The notes beneath the pieces were generated by a model. The model ran no database searches, had not been told where the DNA came from, and saw nothing but the letters and a program-made list of their open reading frames with translations. Positions 36,384 to 44,116 of a stretch of DNA of 64,000 bases are shown piece after piece (the stretch's first letter is position 1; the number at the start of each line of letters is the position of its first letter). The stretch is taken from positions 1 through 64,000 of IMG/VR virus record IMGVR_UViG_3300031787_000004. One strand, written 5' to 3'. Source of the DNA: a virus. The position numbers and the translations under genes are program-made.

Positions 36384-36462
36384 CTTCGCTGGTTAAATAC
36401 ATTTTCTCATAGTGTTCCCACCATAAAATCTCTTCTTGTTCAGAAGTAAGTTTATTTTCCAC
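36361..36462 (-). CDS. Short protein with GTG start
   Basis: 33 aa: MENKLTSEQEEILWWEHYEK and an acidic tail. GTG start overlaps the lipoprotein stop, and its own stop lies within the start of the next gene, so it fills the gap in a coupled chain. Unrecognised. Confidence 0.55.
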   Translation of the reverse strand: MENKLTSEQEEILWWEHYEKMYLTSEDGESEFS

Positions 36463-36679
36463 AGGGACAATGTCCTGCGTGTGTGATTCCTGAACCATGA
36501 CTTCTATCGATTATGAGATAAGTATGTCCCTTATGTTCCCATTCAAAAACTCTGTATTCGGATTGATTACTAAGTTTAATAGTTTGGGGGTTATTCCTAT
36601 CGTTTACAACTTGTTTTGTGTTTGGTTCAGAACATGATGTGACGAGTAAAACAAATAAAATAATACTACTTAATCTCAT
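36452..36679 (-). CDS. Small lipoprotein
   Basis: 75 aa. Signal peptide MRLSSIILFVLLVTSC with lipobox VTSC (Cys16). The mature part has EHKGHTYLIIDR and ends THAGHCPCGK. Starts 14 bases inside the upstream oxygenase-like gene. Presumably envelope located. Confidence 0.7.
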   Translation of the reverse strand: MRLSSIILFVLLVTSCSEPNTKQVVNDRNNPQTIKLSNQSEYRVFEWEHKGHTYLIIDRSHGSGITHAGHCPCGK

Positions 36680-37538
36680 CTAATTGAATTTCAATTTCTT
36701 GTTGTCCTTCTTTTACGACTTGACTACCGTCAGCCATTCTATAATACTTAAACAAAACGTATTTATCGCCTTCGGTTGTTTTAAAATGTGTATGTTTGGT
36801 GTAAGGGTTTAGTTGAAAATCATGGTATAAATTTTTCCAAATTACTCCATCTCCTTTTACAGGTTTTACACTTCTTTCAATTGAATTAAAAGTTAGATGT
36901 CCACCCTCAGTAATGTTATTCAATGATATTTGGACACTCCACAATCTATTACCCATGTTTGTAAACAATTTGTCCTCCGATATTTGATTAGGTAGTAGAA
37001 AATCGTATTTTTCCTCATAATTGAATTCGGGTGTTATTTTTTGAATAAAAACATCTTCACCAAATGAATCTCGAATACCAATAACAGAATTGATTCTCTC
37101 ATTTACTGTTTTATAAATCTCAGACTTTTTATCTAACTTATGAATCATGGGTGATTGCAAGTCCTTAGATTTTTTCTGTGAGTTTAATTTTTTGTCTGTA
37201 ATCGATATCAAATCATCACATTCAATTAATGTTAATAATTCAGGGTAATGATAAATTTCAACTAAATTATTTTCAACTCTATAAGCTCTTGGGTTATCAC
37301 ATAGAGATTTATTGAACGGATAAAGTTCAACTTCGTAAGGTTGATTAAGGTTTTCCTGTGAATATTGTCTTTGCCAAATTAACGCGTTAGTTGGTTCAAT
37401 TTCAAGTTCTCTTTTAATTAAATTGTAATCAAATCCATTATTAAGTAAAACATTAAAAATGGACTCTCTATCATATCCATTCACAATATTAGACCAAATC
37501 CATAGTTTCCATTCAGGAGTAAAAATTCTATTAATCAT
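36666..37538 (-). CDS. 2OG-Fe(II) oxygenase-like (prolyl hydroxylase-type) protein
   Basis: 290 aa. The C-terminal half resembles the P4H double-stranded beta-helix: EGGHLTFNSIERSVKPVKGDG, then THFKTTEGDKYVLFKYY supplying the distal His and 2-oxoglutarate-binding basic residue. The proximal HxD expected near NYEEKYDFLLPN is not evident, so catalysis is doubtful. N-terminal 100 residues are unassigned. Confidence 0.65.
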   Translation of the reverse strand: MINRIFTPEWKLWIWSNIVNGYDRESIFNVLLNNGFDYNLIKRELEIEPTNALIWQRQYSQENLNQPYEVELYPFNKSLCDNPRAYRVENNLVEIYHYPELLTLIECDDLISITDKKLNSQKKSKDLQSPMIHKLDKKSEIYKTVNERINSVIGIRDSFGEDVFIQKITPEFNYEEKYDFLLPNQISEDKLFTNMGNRLWSVQISLNNITEGGHLTFNSIERSVKPVKGDGVIWKNLYHDFQLNPYTKHTHFKTTEGDKYVLFKYYRMADGSQVVKEGQQEIEIQLDEIK

Positions 37539-37541
37539 ATT

Positions 37542-37796
37542 TTATTTTTTTATTTTTCTTTCGATTACATACACAGTATCACCTTTTTCATATGACCTGT
37601 ACGATGTTATTTTCATTTCGGGGTTTTTTAGATACAATTTCCAATATGGAGTTGTTTGTAAAGTATTGTCACAACCAATTCCATGATATTCAACAGAATC
37701 AACAATACATGGGATTTTAGTGTCAGTATATTGTGTCTTGTACTTGCAAGACATTAATATTAGACCCAAAAAAATTACAAATGTTAGATTTTTCAT
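37542..37796 (-). CDS. Small lipoprotein
   Basis: 84 aa. Signal peptide with lipobox LMSC (Cys17) and a mature domain with two further Cys. Three bases before the oxygenase-like gene. Envelope lipoprotein of unknown role. Confidence 0.75.
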   Translation of the reverse strand: MKNLTFVIFLGLILMSCKYKTQYTDTKIPCIVDSVEYHGIGCDNTLQTTPYWKLYLKNPEMKITSYRSYEKGDTVYVIERKIKK

Positions 37797-37800
37797 ATTC

Positions 37801-37832
37801 TAAATATAAATGATTTTTTTGATAAAACAAAA
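37801..37832 (-). promoter_or_regulatory. Possible promoter (minus strand) for gene starting at 37796
   Basis: On the minus strand TTTTG (37828-37832) and TATATTTA (37801-37808), one mismatch in the -7 box. Confidence 0.5.
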
Positions 37833-38087
37833 TTAATCTTCACAGAAACAATTGTTTCTTGAAAGAGCGATTAACTTGATGTGTTTTAAACATTCATTGT
37901 CGGCCCTAACTACCGCACCACACAAATCGTTATTCACAACAGATTGAACGAAACTACCCCCAATGGGTCCAACCCCATCTCTTGTTCTCATTACCGATAC
38001 AATGATGTTGATGATGTGTTCACTAACATCATCTTGTCCATACCTCTTTACGAAGTCTTTTGCTGCACTATATAATTTTTCTTCCAT
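37833..38087 (-). CDS. Hypothetical helical protein
   Basis: 84 aa, unrecognised. MEEKLYSAAKDFVKRYGQDD, then a Gly-rich turn (GVGPIGGSFVQSV). Ends with CFCED. Confidence 0.7.
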   Translation of the reverse strand: MEEKLYSAAKDFVKRYGQDDVSEHIINIIVSVMRTRDGVGPIGGSFVQSVVNNDLCGAVVRADNECLKHIKLIALSRNNCFCED

Positions 38088-38090
38088 ATT

Positions 38091-38315
38091 TTAAACATTC
38101 CATGATGCCAACATTTGTCCTATATCATCATTCCTGTCCCTACCGTCGGCTTTAAAATTATCATCATCCAGTGTAATATTTTTTGTGATTGTAATAATTC
38201 CTTTTTTTATCGCATCACATGGTTTTCTGTTACATGGACAAATTCTATATTCGAATGAGGTGTTAATACCACATCTCACACATTCATAATAATCTTTTGT
38301 GGTTGTTGTTATCAT
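38091..38315 (-). CDS. Zinc-ribbon-like hypothetical protein
   Basis: 74 aa. YYECVRCGINTSFEYRICPC places two Cys pairs typical of a small zinc ribbon. Second half acidic. Three bases upstream of the next gene. Confidence 0.7.
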   Translation of the reverse strand: MITTTTKDYYECVRCGINTSFEYRICPCNRKPCDAIKKGIITITKNITLDDDNFKADGRDRNDDIGQMLASWNV

Positions 38316-38323
38316 TATTAGAA

Positions 38324-38809
38324 TTAGTTGTCAAACCAAAAGACAACTCTAAAACCATTCTCTTTAATCGTATACCTCTTTTGGTCATCATTTGTTATCC
38401 AAAATTCTTCTTTAAACCTATTGTCCATAGAGTCAACAAAATATTTTAAGTTCTCAACGATTTCTTCATTATCTGAATTATTGTACAGATAATCTTTGAG
38501 TTCTTTTAAGGTGTAGTAAGAAGCTGTATGGACCATATCACCTCTTTCATATTCCTTTCTTGTTGTCTCAGTCACATCCTCAGGTAAACCCCTTGGGTCC
38601 GCAATCGGGTCCATTGAACCTCTGACCTCCGCAAGAATTGAGAATAAATCATAATTTCTTCCCCAATAAAAAGCAACGTGGTCGTACTCCCTTTCGGAAT
38701 CGTTCATTCCAAAATGTGGATTTATTTGCCAATGGTCAACATTGACCCATTTATTTTCACCATTTACTGAAGTGTATTTTTCCAAATACACATGAATATC
38801 ACATCCCAT
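38324..38809 (-). CDS. Conserved phage hypothetical protein (MGCDIH family)
   Basis: 161 aa. MGCDIHVYLEKY, WGRNYDLFSILAEVRGS and DPRGLPEDVTETT are hallmarks of a conserved unannotated phage family. Function unknown. Its own promoter lies between it and the helicase gene. Confidence 0.85.
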   Translation of the reverse strand: MGCDIHVYLEKYTSVNGENKWVNVDHWQINPHFGMNDSEREYDHVAFYWGRNYDLFSILAEVRGSMDPIADPRGLPEDVTETTRKEYERGDMVHTASYYTLKELKDYLYNNSDNEEIVENLKYFVDSMDNRFKEEFWITNDDQKRYTIKENGFRVVFWFDN

Positions 38810-38813
38810 GATT

Positions 38814-38845
38814 CAAATATAATTAATAATTTTTAAAATGTCAAT
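38814..38845 (-). promoter_or_regulatory. Bacteroidota-type promoter (minus strand) for gene starting at 38809
   Basis: On the minus strand ATTGA (38841-38845), 19-nt spacer, TATATTTG (38814-38821). The ATG lies five bases after the -7 box, i.e. nearly leaderless. Confidence 0.75.
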
Positions 38846-40759
38846 TTAGTACTGAGATATCTTACCCAATTTAGTAACCTTGTTTCCCCTAAATTCTGAG
38901 TGTTCCTTTATTATGCCGTAAAAAGACACCTTTGAATTAATTGAAACGCTCTTATGTAAATTAGTTGTTAGGTATTCAGTATTAATTTCACCAAATTTAG
39001 AAAATATGTTACCATTTTTGTCAACCAAATCATAGACAGTTGTTGGCCCATAAAGACCATTCACGGTTCTAATATCGGTAACAGTTAGTTCAAAATAAAT
39101 TTTCATACCAGGACTACCGACAAATTTACTCACCTTTAATTTGGATTCGTCAATGTCCCTTGATTTGTGGTTAACAAATGCATCAAAGTCGGTTACAAAT
39201 CCTAAAGTGGTTTTGGCTCTTGTGTAAGCAACGTATTCTAAATTTTTTTCTTGTTCAATTTGCCATGGTAAGGTTGCAAATTTCGATGGAAATAATTCTG
39301 GGTGGATAATAAAAACCCTTTCTGATTCAAGACCTTTAGATTTATGTACGTTACTCAAGCATATTCCACTTTTTTTATCATCTGAAAAGATATCATCGAT
39401 TTTCTTTACAACAATTGCGGGGTCATCTATCCCGTGGGATAACGCTTCTATTACTTGTATCTTTTCACCAAATAGAATTACTTGGTTATCCTCTAACGCT
39501 TCACTTCTTTTCATTGTGTGATTTGTCATTGTTTTTTCAATCAACTTTTCTTTGTCCTTAAGAAGACAACATATTACGTTTGTCATGTTATATTCTTCAT
39601 TCTTCTTGTTGCAAGAAAGTATCATGGTTTTCAAAGACTTACCAATATCAGAACCAATTATATAAGATTTTTTACCTTCACTTAATAATTTGATACACAA
39701 TGAGACAACCGGAAATGTATTTCTACACAAAACCATGTCCCCATCCATAATATCTTTATAGGAGAAGTTTTCAATTACTCTACCTGACCTATTTTTAGAA
39801 TGAGCAATGATTGCTGGATTTATGTGTCGAACCAAATTTAAAATCTCAGGCGAGACTCTATATGTAAAAGACAATGGTAATTCAACCGTGTTTGGTAGTT
39901 CTTTCAATTTTTGATATGACTCATGGTCAGCACCTGCAAAACCATATATCGCTTGTTTAGGGTCACCTACAGCAATGAATCTACCACCATCAGGTTTCAT
40001 TGCTTTTTGCATCAATAAACGGTGACAAGAATTCAAATCTTGACATTCGTCTATAAAAACAAAATCGTAATTATCTCCCGAATGGTTCAAAATGATTGGT
40101 AAAGAAATCATGTCGGTATAATCGAGAACCTTTAGATAAGACATACCCAATTTAGACAGATACCATGCGGCAGTGGATTCACCATCTTGATTGTTCACAG
40201 AATGAAACTCTGCAATTTTATTTATCTCACCAACACCAATTGGTTTGATATCAAAATTTACTAAATGTTGTCTCGATAAATTACACAGAGTTACAACATC
40301 GGTAACAAATTTATACCTGTCAATATTCTCACCTTGAACAGAATCATGGATGCCTTGAATGTACTTGTTTTGTTCTTCGTTGAATCCGTATTTGTCTAAA
40401 CTATCGGGTTTTTCACCACTGTAAAAATTAATGATGTCCCAAAAAAGATTTCGATACTTTAAACTTTTTTCGTCAACACCACAATCATAGTTATTCCTCA
40501 TGATTGTGTAACCGAAACCATGGACCGTTTTGACATCAATGTTCTTATTTTCGGGAATCCTTCTTTTTAATTCATCTCGTATACTAACATTGAATGCCAA
40601 AAACAATACTGATTTATCATCAGGTATTAAGTCCAAAGCTTTTAATAGTGTCGTCGTTTTACCACTACCAGCAACAGCAGAAACTACTGCGTTTCGAGTA
40701 TCTTTTAAAATAAAATTGAAAATATCTTTTTGATATTTGCTGGGTGTAAATTTAGACAT
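38846..40759 (-). CDS. SF1 DNA helicase (UvrD/Dda-like)
   Basis: 637 aa. Ordered SF1A motifs: Walker A VAGSGKTTTL (about 29-38), LAFNVSIRDEL, Walker B FIDECQDLNSC (about 233), AVGDPKQAIYGFAGAD (about 265), SFTYRVSPEI, NVHKSKGLES (about 468) and VAYTRAKTTL (about 510). C-terminal 100 residues form an extra beta domain. Likely unwinds DNA 3'-5' or 5'-3' during replication or recombination, like T4 Dda/UvsW partners. Confidence 0.92.
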   Translation of the reverse strand: MSKFTPSKYQKDIFNFILKDTRNAVVSAVAGSGKTTTLLKALDLIPDDKSVLFLAFNVSIRDELKRRIPENKNIDVKTVHGFGYTIMRNNYDCGVDEKSLKYRNLFWDIINFYSGEKPDSLDKYGFNEEQNKYIQGIHDSVQGENIDRYKFVTDVVTLCNLSRQHLVNFDIKPIGVGEINKIAEFHSVNNQDGESTAAWYLSKLGMSYLKVLDYTDMISLPIILNHSGDNYDFVFIDECQDLNSCHRLLMQKAMKPDGGRFIAVGDPKQAIYGFAGADHESYQKLKELPNTVELPLSFTYRVSPEILNLVRHINPAIIAHSKNRSGRVIENFSYKDIMDGDMVLCRNTFPVVSLCIKLLSEGKKSYIIGSDIGKSLKTMILSCNKKNEEYNMTNVICCLLKDKEKLIEKTMTNHTMKRSEALEDNQVILFGEKIQVIEALSHGIDDPAIVVKKIDDIFSDDKKSGICLSNVHKSKGLESERVFIIHPELFPSKFATLPWQIEQEKNLEYVAYTRAKTTLGFVTDFDAFVNHKSRDIDESKLKVSKFVGSPGMKIYFELTVTDIRTVNGLYGPTTVYDLVDKNGNIFSKFGEINTEYLTTNLHKSVSINSKVSFYGIIKEHSEFRGNKVTKLGKISQY

Positions 40760-40760
40760 A

Positions 40761-40979
40761 TTACTTTTCGATAAACATGTTTGTATTTGAAATTGGTACT
40801 CTTAAAACAGGAATATTTTTTTCATCTCCATCCAATTTCTTCATGACTTCATAGTAACCACTGTCACTTATTCTAACAGTTGGTGCATCTGTAATCATTT
40901 CTAATAATTTTGAAGATTCTTTTGGACCTTCGTAAAGCTTAACTTCTTTTGTTGTTGTGTTAAAAATTAATGTTTGCAT
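40761..40979 (-). CDS. Hypothetical protein
   Basis: 72 aa, unrecognised. MQTLIFNTTTKEVKLYEGPK, beta-rich start. One base upstream of the helicase gene, likely co-translated with it. Confidence 0.7.
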   Translation of the reverse strand: MQTLIFNTTTKEVKLYEGPKESSKLLEMITDAPTVRISDSGYYEVMKKLDGDEKNIPVLRVPISNTNMFIEK

Positions 40980-40985
40980 TTTTAT

Positions 40986-42095
40986 TTATTTTATGTTTAG
41001 TAAATATTTTTTAAATAATTCGTGCTCAACTGACACGCAGATTCTAGAATATGATGACCATAAGTCCTTATCGTGATAAACAAACTTATCAAGACCAACA
41101 GCACCGATTCTATGTTGAAATAAGTAATCTTCCGATTTATTTATAACCGCGAAGATACCTAATGGTTGACCACCTTGGTAAATTTCTTCAACCAGTAGGT
41201 TTTTCTCTTTTAGGTAATTTACATTCTTAAAGATATTATTAGTTGTTATATTTTTAAATTGTTCTAATGAACTTCTTCCTTCGGGTGTGGTTAAAACTTT
41301 CTCAATAATCATTTGAGATGGGGAACATACGGCATTGAATTCATAAAGTAAACGAATGTTTAATTCTGAATTAAAATCCTTGTCCTTACAAAAAATGAAA
41401 CCCATTCTTAAACCCGATAAACCTACCCATTTTGAAAAAGATTCGGTGATAATAACATTATCAAGATGGGCAACTTTATCAAAGAAATCATCTTCATAAA
41501 ATAACTTACGGTATGGTGAATCAAATATTATAATCGCACCTGTCATCGATATCTCATAAATCTTTCTGAAAAGAATGTTGTCATCTATTTTTACACCTGT
41601 AGGATTATTTGGGTCACAAATAAAAATACAAGATGATTCACTAAAATTGGATGCTTCTAAAGATTCTAATGATTCATAAAATGAAAAAGACTTTTGTCTA
41701 ATTGTTGCCATTTTAGAATAAGAACCCCAATAAAATTTTGGGAAATAAATATTTTCTACATTTAATAATTGGATAACCAAATCTAACGCAGGCATACCAC
41801 CTGGTGTGATTGCAATATTATTGATGAAATTAGGTGAATTTGCAAATGAAGGAAAATATTCTGAAACGATAGAATGTCTAAATGTTTCAATACCCAAGTT
41901 AGGTGCATATACTTGAAACTCTTTTGAGTTAAAATCAATTTGTTTCATAACTCCCGTCAAATCGATTTCCGTAACAGCGTTTACACCTCTATTTAATTCG
42001 AGATATGAATTACCTGATTCTTTTGCCGCCCTTTTAACTTTCTGACCAATCCCTACTATCGAAGAGAAGGTTGCATTCGATATATTTACTTTCAT
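40986..42095 (-). CDS. Class I/II PLP-dependent aminotransferase
   Basis: 369 aa. Fold-type I features in order: ITPGGMPALDLVIQLL (cofactor phosphate loop), FICDPNNPTGVKID (about 160), IIIFDSPYRKLFYED with the pyridine-binding Asp, and VIITESFSKWVGLSGLRMGF carrying the Schiff-base Lys (about 220). Closest in style to aspartate/histidinol-phosphate-type transaminases. Unusual cargo for a phage; possibly amino-sugar or amino-acid supply. Own promoter and flanked by a terminator. Confidence 0.9.
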   Translation of the reverse strand: MKVNISNATFSSIVGIGQKVKRAAKESGNSYLELNRGVNAVTEIDLTGVMKQIDFNSKEFQVYAPNLGIETFRHSIVSEYFPSFANSPNFINNIAITPGGMPALDLVIQLLNVENIYFPKFYWGSYSKMATIRQKSFSFYESLESLEASNFSESSCIFICDPNNPTGVKIDDNILFRKIYEISMTGAIIIFDSPYRKLFYEDDFFDKVAHLDNVIITESFSKWVGLSGLRMGFIFCKDKDFNSELNIRLLYEFNAVCSPSQMIIEKVLTTPEGRSSLEQFKNITTNNIFKNVNYLKEKNLLVEEIYQGGQPLGIFAVINKSEDYLFQHRIGAVGLDKFVYHDKDLWSSYSRICVSVEHELFKKYLLNIK

Positions 42096-42128
42096 TATAT
42101 TCTAAGTTAGTCTGTACTTACCACTAAC

Positions 42129-42160
42129 AAAATATAATAAAAAGAAATCGTATTTCCAAA
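42129..42160 (-). promoter_or_regulatory. Promoter (minus strand) for the aminotransferase
   Basis: On the minus strand TTTGG (42156-42160), 19-nt spacer, TATATTTT (42129-42136). Confidence 0.7.
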
Positions 42161-42171
42161 AATTAATAAAA

Positions 42172-42193
42172 AAAAATCCCCTTTCGGGGATTA
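42172..42193 (-). terminator. Intrinsic terminator (minus strand)
   Basis: AATCCCCGAAAGGGGATT followed by T-run on the minus strand, after the gene ending at 42196. Confidence 0.85.
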
Positions 42194-42195
42194 AA

Positions 42196-42552
42196 TTAAT
42201 ATGGATTTTCAAATGTCAACGAGTCTAAGGACTCATCTATTTTGGAATTATACCACCCATTTATCCAACATTTTGTGGTATCACCAATTTTGGCGGGTTT
42301 ATTGGTTAGTATTGTGACACCATTTTCAAATGTTATATGATATTGATTTTGGAATATTTCTTCACAGGATACTACCGGTACAGGATACCACTCTTTTTCG
42401 CTCCTTGGTATAACTTCCTCACTTATTTCTTCCTCAACTATATTTTCATCTGTAATATAGTTATGTATCTTTTCTTTATTAAAATGAAGAATACCAGTGA
42501 AAATTATGACCGTTATAAACGCCAAAAGAATCCTGACTTGTTTTATATCCAT
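42196..42552 (-). CDS. Single-pass membrane protein
   Basis: 118 aa. N-terminal helix VRILLAFITVIIFTGILHF anchors a periplasmic domain with VSCEEIFQNQYHITFENGVT. Two bases after the glucosaminidase-like gene, so part of the same envelope unit. Confidence 0.75.
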   Translation of the reverse strand: MDIKQVRILLAFITVIIFTGILHFNKEKIHNYITDENIVEEEISEEVIPRSEKEWYPVPVVSCEEIFQNQYHITFENGVTILTNKPAKIGDTTKCWINGWYNSKIDESLDSLTFENPY

Positions 42553-42554
42553 GA

Positions 42555-43121
42555 TTAAAATTTTTCTTTTAATTTTTCAGTTTGAATTATGTCTTTCAAT
42601 AATTTAACATACCCTTCACCCGCTTCGGCGTAGGTATTTGATAAATACAAATAGTATTCATTTTCAGTATTAATCTGACCAAGGTATCGGCATTGGTAAA
42701 ACGCATAATCATAAACAGATTGGTACCAGTTATCATAAAACGCGTGACCGTTTTGAGTTCCTTTGGCGGTGTTGATTCTAACTGTCGCCTGTTTCATACC
42801 AAACAGATTATTATTTTCCTTGAAAACTTGACTTTTGTAATGTCCCGTCTCAGCAATGGCTTGAGCCATAACAATATGTGGAAATTTAACGTTTAATCTT
42901 TTTAGTTCTGATACAAACTTATCCTCTGAAAATTTATTTTTTTCTTTTTCTAATGAAATTACGATTAATTCTTTTTCGTAACTGTCCAAACTTTTAAACC
43001 GTATAAAACGACCTAAAATAAATGAAGAGATTACCAAAACAATTACAACCGACAACGCGATTTTTACTTTTTTCCAATCCTTTTTCCAAAGGAGTAGAGA
43101 GTTATCATATTTGTAAAACAT
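42555..43121 (-). CDS. Membrane-anchored glucosaminidase-like enzyme
   Basis: 188 aa. One transmembrane helix (about 20-40, KIALSVVIVLVISSFILGRF), then a lysozyme-fold domain with VMAQAIAETGHYKSQVF (Glu91 as likely acid), ENNNLFGMK and YDNWYQSVYDYAFYQC, the pattern of bacterial mannosyl-glycoprotein endo-beta-N-acetylglucosaminidase-type domains. Signal-anchor topology puts it in the periplasm against peptidoglycan, suitable for lysis. Confidence 0.85.
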   Translation of the reverse strand: MFYKYDNSLLLWKKDWKKVKIALSVVIVLVISSFILGRFIRFKSLDSYEKELIVISLEKEKNKFSEDKFVSELKRLNVKFPHIVMAQAIAETGHYKSQVFKENNNLFGMKQATVRINTAKGTQNGHAFYDNWYQSVYDYAFYQCRYLGQINTENEYYLYLSNTYAEAGEGYVKLLKDIIQTEKLKEKF

Positions 43122-43162
43122 AATTTTAGTGTTTGAGTGTTAGACAATTATTGTTCCAAAAT

Positions 43163-43537
43163 TTAACTTTTCGTAAAATGGTCCACGACCATTCTTGCAC
43201 TTGAGTAGTTTGTAGCTAATGCCACTTCGTGCACATCACAAACCCTCATTAACATTTGTACATCAGGTTCGTGCGGGTGTTTATCCAATGGGTCCCTAAA
43301 AAATATAACCGCATCGATTTCTTTTCTCGAGACCATTGCAGCAATTTCCGCGTCTCCACCCATTGGTCCTGAATTGACTTGTTCAACCTTTGTAACACCA
43401 GCAAACATTATTCTTTTACCTGTCGTACCCGTTGCAACAATATCAACATCGGTTCGATTAAAAAAATCTAATCGTTTCATTACAAAGGCAACCATGTCCG
43501 CCTTCTTACCGTCGTGTGCTATGAGTGCTATTTTCAT
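43163..43537 (-). CDS. mgsA: Methylglyoxal synthase
   Basis: 124 aa, nearly full length. Converts dihydroxyacetone phosphate to methylglyoxal plus phosphate. Family signatures: ALIAHDGKK with His8, VATGTTGKRI (phosphate loop), NSGPMGGDAEI (Asp62), VIFFRDPLDKHPHEPDV (Asp82, His89, Asp92) and ALATNYSSARMVV. These correspond to E. coli MgsA residues including Asp71, Asp91 and His98. ATG at 43537 is preferred over a TTG two codons upstream. Lies in a cluster with an outer-membrane-like protein and a lytic enzyme. Confidence 0.92.
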   Translation of the reverse strand: MKIALIAHDGKKADMVAFVMKRLDFFNRTDVDIVATGTTGKRIMFAGVTKVEQVNSGPMGGDAEIAAMVSRKEIDAVIFFRDPLDKHPHEPDVQMLMRVCDVHEVALATNYSSARMVVDHFTKS

Positions 43538-43539
43538 AA

Positions 43540-44007
43540 TCAAAAAATAAACAACCTACCCCCAATCATAAACTGAGGTTTATCGGTTTGATAAAAACTT
43601 AAAGTTAAGTACAAGGGATATGATAATTTCAAATTTGCAGCGGTCTTCAATATAATTTGATTACCACCATCAACAGATAAACCCGCCCCACCTGTTAAAA
43701 TTAACCATTTATAATCTTTATTTGTGTAAACGTAATTTAAAACAACATAAATTTCTTCAGGTCTACCATTGATTGTTAAAGTATTGGGGTTAAATAAATT
43801 TAATTCGGCCATCAATTTACCATAACCAATTCCAATAAAGGCATTTGTTTTTTCTTTGGAGAATTCGTAACCCGCGGAATAATATGATGAATTACCTCTA
43901 GGACCATAAGATAATCCATAATTGAATATTCTTTGGGGTACTCTTAACCCTTGTGCCCATGTGTTGTTCATCAACAGCATACAAAATATCATTAAGAATT
44001 TTTTCAT
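43540..44007 (-). CDS. Secreted outer-membrane-like beta-barrel protein
   Basis: 155 aa. Sec signal peptide with cleavage near NNTWAQ-G, then alternating strands (YYSAGYEFSKEKTNAFIGIG, LNYVYTNKDYKWLILTGGAG) and a C-terminal Phe (GGRLFIF), typical of small outer-membrane barrels. Possibly a receptor-masking or superinfection-exclusion protein (inference). Full-consensus promoter upstream. Confidence 0.75.
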   Translation of the reverse strand: MKKFLMIFCMLLMNNTWAQGLRVPQRIFNYGLSYGPRGNSSYYSAGYEFSKEKTNAFIGIGYGKLMAELNLFNPNTLTINGRPEEIYVVLNYVYTNKDYKWLILTGGAGLSVDGGNQIILKTAANLKLSYPLYLTLSFYQTDKPQFMIGGRLFIF

Positions 44008-44024
44008 TTTTTATGATTTACATA

Positions 44025-44056
44025 CAAATATATTACTAGTATTTGAGATATCCAAA
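44025..44056 (-). promoter_or_regulatory. Bacteroidota-type promoter (minus strand) for gene starting at 44007
   Basis: On the minus strand TTTGG (44052-44056), 19-nt spacer, TATATTTG (44025-44032). Confidence 0.85.
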
Positions 44057-44065
44057 TTTTTTTTC

Positions 44066-44091
44066 AAAAAAAAGAGGGACCGAAATCCCTC
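44066..44091 (-). terminator. Intrinsic terminator (minus strand)
   Basis: GGAGGGATTTCGGTCCCTC and T-run on the minus strand, after the gene ending at 44117. Confidence 0.8.
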
Positions 44092-44116
44092 CTTACAAAT
44101 TTAGATTTGATTGTAA

